Assembly: GCA_903910495.1 (NCBI GenBank)
Contig: CAIVZW010000178.1
Coordinates: forward strand, 1 to 6,718
Source: an uncultured beta proteobacterium
GTDB taxonomy: Bacteria; Pseudomonadota; Gammaproteobacteria; Burkholderiales; Rhodocyclaceae
Direction of reading: 5' to 3'
DNA: 6,718 nucleotides
Shown piece after piece: positions 5,559 to 6,718 of the stretch. The first letter of the stretch is position 1, and every line of letters starts with the position of its first letter. Both the position numbers and the translations under genes were made by a program. The notes beneath the pieces are model-generated. The model had not been told where the DNA came from. It saw nothing but the letters and a program-made list of their open reading frames with translations, and did no database searches.

Positions 5559-6467
5559 ATGCCTCTACAACTCCATTCTGCAGAGCGCCTCGGCGTTGTC
5601 CTTGCCATCCTTGCTGCGCTTGGCTTCTCGTTCAAGGCGATTCTGATCAAGCTGGCCTATGCTGTACCGCAAGCCGTGCCGGTCGACGCCGTGACCATGA
5701 TGTCGCTGCGCATGCTGTTTTCCCTGCCGGTCTTTGTCTGGGTCGGCTTTCAGTCGAGTCGATCGGCACCGCCGCTGACCCGGCGAGACTGGTCAGTTTT
5801 GCTCCTGCTTGGCCTGGTCGGATACTATGGCGCGAGCATTCTGGATTTCATGGGGCTGCAATACATTTCGGCCGGTCTTGAGCGCCTTGTCCTGTTTACC
5901 TATCCGACCCTGACCCTGTTGATTGCCGTGCTGTTTCAGGGAAAATCGCTTGAACGCCGTGAACTGATAGCCTTGATCCTGTCTTACACGGGGATCGGGC
6001 TGGCCTTTGTGCACGACCTCAGGTTTTCGGGAGAAACAGGAGCCGTATTGATTGGCGGGATGTTTGTCTTCGGCTCGTCCCTGACCTACGCGATCTATCT
6101 GACGGGCAGCGCACCGATGATTCAGCGCCTTGGAACCGCACGCTTTACGGCGATGGCCATGATTTTCTCAACACTGGCCACGCAACTGCATTTCTTCATC
6201 ATGAAACCGCTTTCTGCATACATCCAGCCGGCGTCGATTTACGTCTACGGCATCACCATGGCCGTGTTTTCGACGGTGCTGCCGGTATTCATGCTGTCAG
6301 CGGCCATCCGTCGGATTGGCCCGTCGAGAACCGTGCTGATCGGCACATTGGGTCCGGTACTGACCATTTTTTTCGGCTGGTGGCTGTTGGGCGAGCCCTT
6401 GTCGTTGGCGCAAACGGCTGGAACCGTTCTGGTGTTGACCGGTGTCTGGTTTGTGTCGCGACATTGA
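5559..6467 (+). CDS. DMT-superfamily EamA-type inner-membrane transporter
   Basis: About 302 residues from the ATG at 5559 (a TTG two codons earlier is also possible), made of two EamA repeats and about ten hydrophobic segments: roughly 10-30, 46-64, 78-95, 104-126, 134-152, 160-182, 195-213, 228-250, 258-278 and 284-300. Repeat landmarks are VLFTYPTLTLLIAVLFQGKS with LERRE (111-135) in the first half and GTLGPVLTIFFGWWLLGEPL (262-281) in the second. The family exports or imports small metabolites such as amino acids, sugars or nucleotides; the substrate cannot be predicted. It follows the LysR gene by 85 bp on the same strand. No good ribosome-binding site precedes the ATG, so the start is less certain than the frame. 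A role in moving the substrate of the neighbouring sugar-acid genes is possible. It converges on metF with only 31 bp between stops. Confidence 0.85.
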   Translation: MPLQLHSAERLGVVLAILAALGFSFKAILIKLAYAVPQAVPVDAVTMMSLRMLFSLPVFVWVGFQSSRSAPPLTRRDWSVLLLLGLVGYYGASILDFMGLQYISAGLERLVLFTYPTLTLLIAVLFQGKSLERRELIALILSYTGIGLAFVHDLRFSGETGAVLIGGMFVFGSSLTYAIYLTGSAPMIQRLGTARFTAMAMIFSTLATQLHFFIMKPLSAYIQPASIYVYGITMAVFSTVLPVFMLSAAIRRIGPSRTVLIGTLGPVLTIFFGWWLLGEPLSLAQTAGTVLVLTGVWFVSRH

Positions 6468-6498
6468 GCAGTCAATTTTCCGCAGGCTGTTAAATCCC

Positions 6499-6718
6499 TT
6501 AAAGCCCGAGCCGCTTGCAGATCTCCAGCGTCAGCACCGACTGGTTCATTGAGTAAAAATGCAGACCCGGCGCGCCACCCGCCAGCAGGCGTTCGCACAA
6601 CTCGGTGACAACATCGAGGCCGAAAGCACGGATGGCGTCGACGTCATCGCCCAGACTCTCGAACTTGCGGCGCATCCAGCGCGGTAATTCGGTACCACAG
6701 GCATCGGAAAAGCGAGCC
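6499..6718 (-). CDS. metF: C-terminal end of 5,10-methylenetetrahydrofolate reductase (partial)
   Basis: The last 72 codons of a minus-strand gene entering from the right edge, ending with TAA at 6499-6501. The translation includes ARFSDACGTELPRWMRRKFE, DDVDAIRAFGLDVVTELCER, then GGAPGLHFYSMNQS and EICKRLGL. The P-x-W-M segment, the (G)xxGxHFYxxN motif and the final ICxxLG are characteristic of the MetF C-terminus. MetF is a FAD-dependent cytosolic enzyme that reduces methylene-THF to methyl-THF for methionine synthesis. The flavin-binding N-terminal part is outside the window. It is unrelated to the sugar-acid block and marks the return to core genome. Confidence 0.93.
   Translation of the reverse strand, partial: ARFSDACGTELPRWMRRKFESLGDDVDAIRAFGLDVVTELCERLLAGGAPGLHFYSMNQSVLTLEICKRLGL

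Overview
The window looks like a stretch of a betaproteobacterial chromosome, plausibly Rhodocyclales. This is inferred from moderately GC-rich coding DNA, the protein style of the flanking ccmI and metF genes, and the kind of short palindromic element present; no marker gene fixes the taxon. Both edges cut through housekeeping genes: the last 51 codons of a CcmI-like cytochrome c maturation protein on the left (+), and the last 72 codons of methylenetetrahydrofolate reductase (metF) on the right (-). Between them is a small accessory block centred on sugar-acid metabolism.

Layout: (1) 246-1365 (+) is a two-gene unit, a metal-dependent SAM O-methyltransferase and an RpiB/LacAB-type sugar-phosphate isomerase, 19 bp apart. 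(2) 1432-4123 (-) converges on it and is a likely operon, read right to left: denD (D-erythronate dehydrogenase, SDR family), a TIM-barrel sugar isomerase/epimerase 18 bp downstream, then an Asp/Glu-racemase-like protein. A perfect 14-bp-stem hairpin separates the last two. The racemase-like gene carries an apparent +1 frameshift close to its 3' end: the open frame stops at 1499, while the family-like C-terminus continues in another frame to 1432. (3) 4124-4522 is a 399-bp divergent control region holding a 168-bp MITE-like element with perfect 21-bp terminal inverted repeats, plus several repeated motifs that are candidate operators. (4) 4523-6467 (+) carries a LysR-type regulator, divergent from denD and probably its regulator, and a DMT/EamA membrane transporter that could move the substrate or an end product.

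Reading the block together (inference): LysR senses a C4 sugar acid or related compound, DenD oxidises it to a 2-keto or 3-keto acid, and the TIM-barrel protein and perhaps the RpiB homologue isomerise later intermediates. The kinase (OtnK, DUF1537) and the aldolase-type decarboxylase (OtnC) that normally complete the D-erythronate route are absent here, so the pathway is either finished elsewhere or is a variant. The RpiB homologue lacks one arginine that is normally present in its C-terminal motif, which also hints at a non-standard substrate. No wholly new system (phage, defence, CRISPR, RNA gene) is visible. The most informative oddities are the MITE insertion in the control region, the frameshifted racemase gene and the incomplete tetronate-type gene set.
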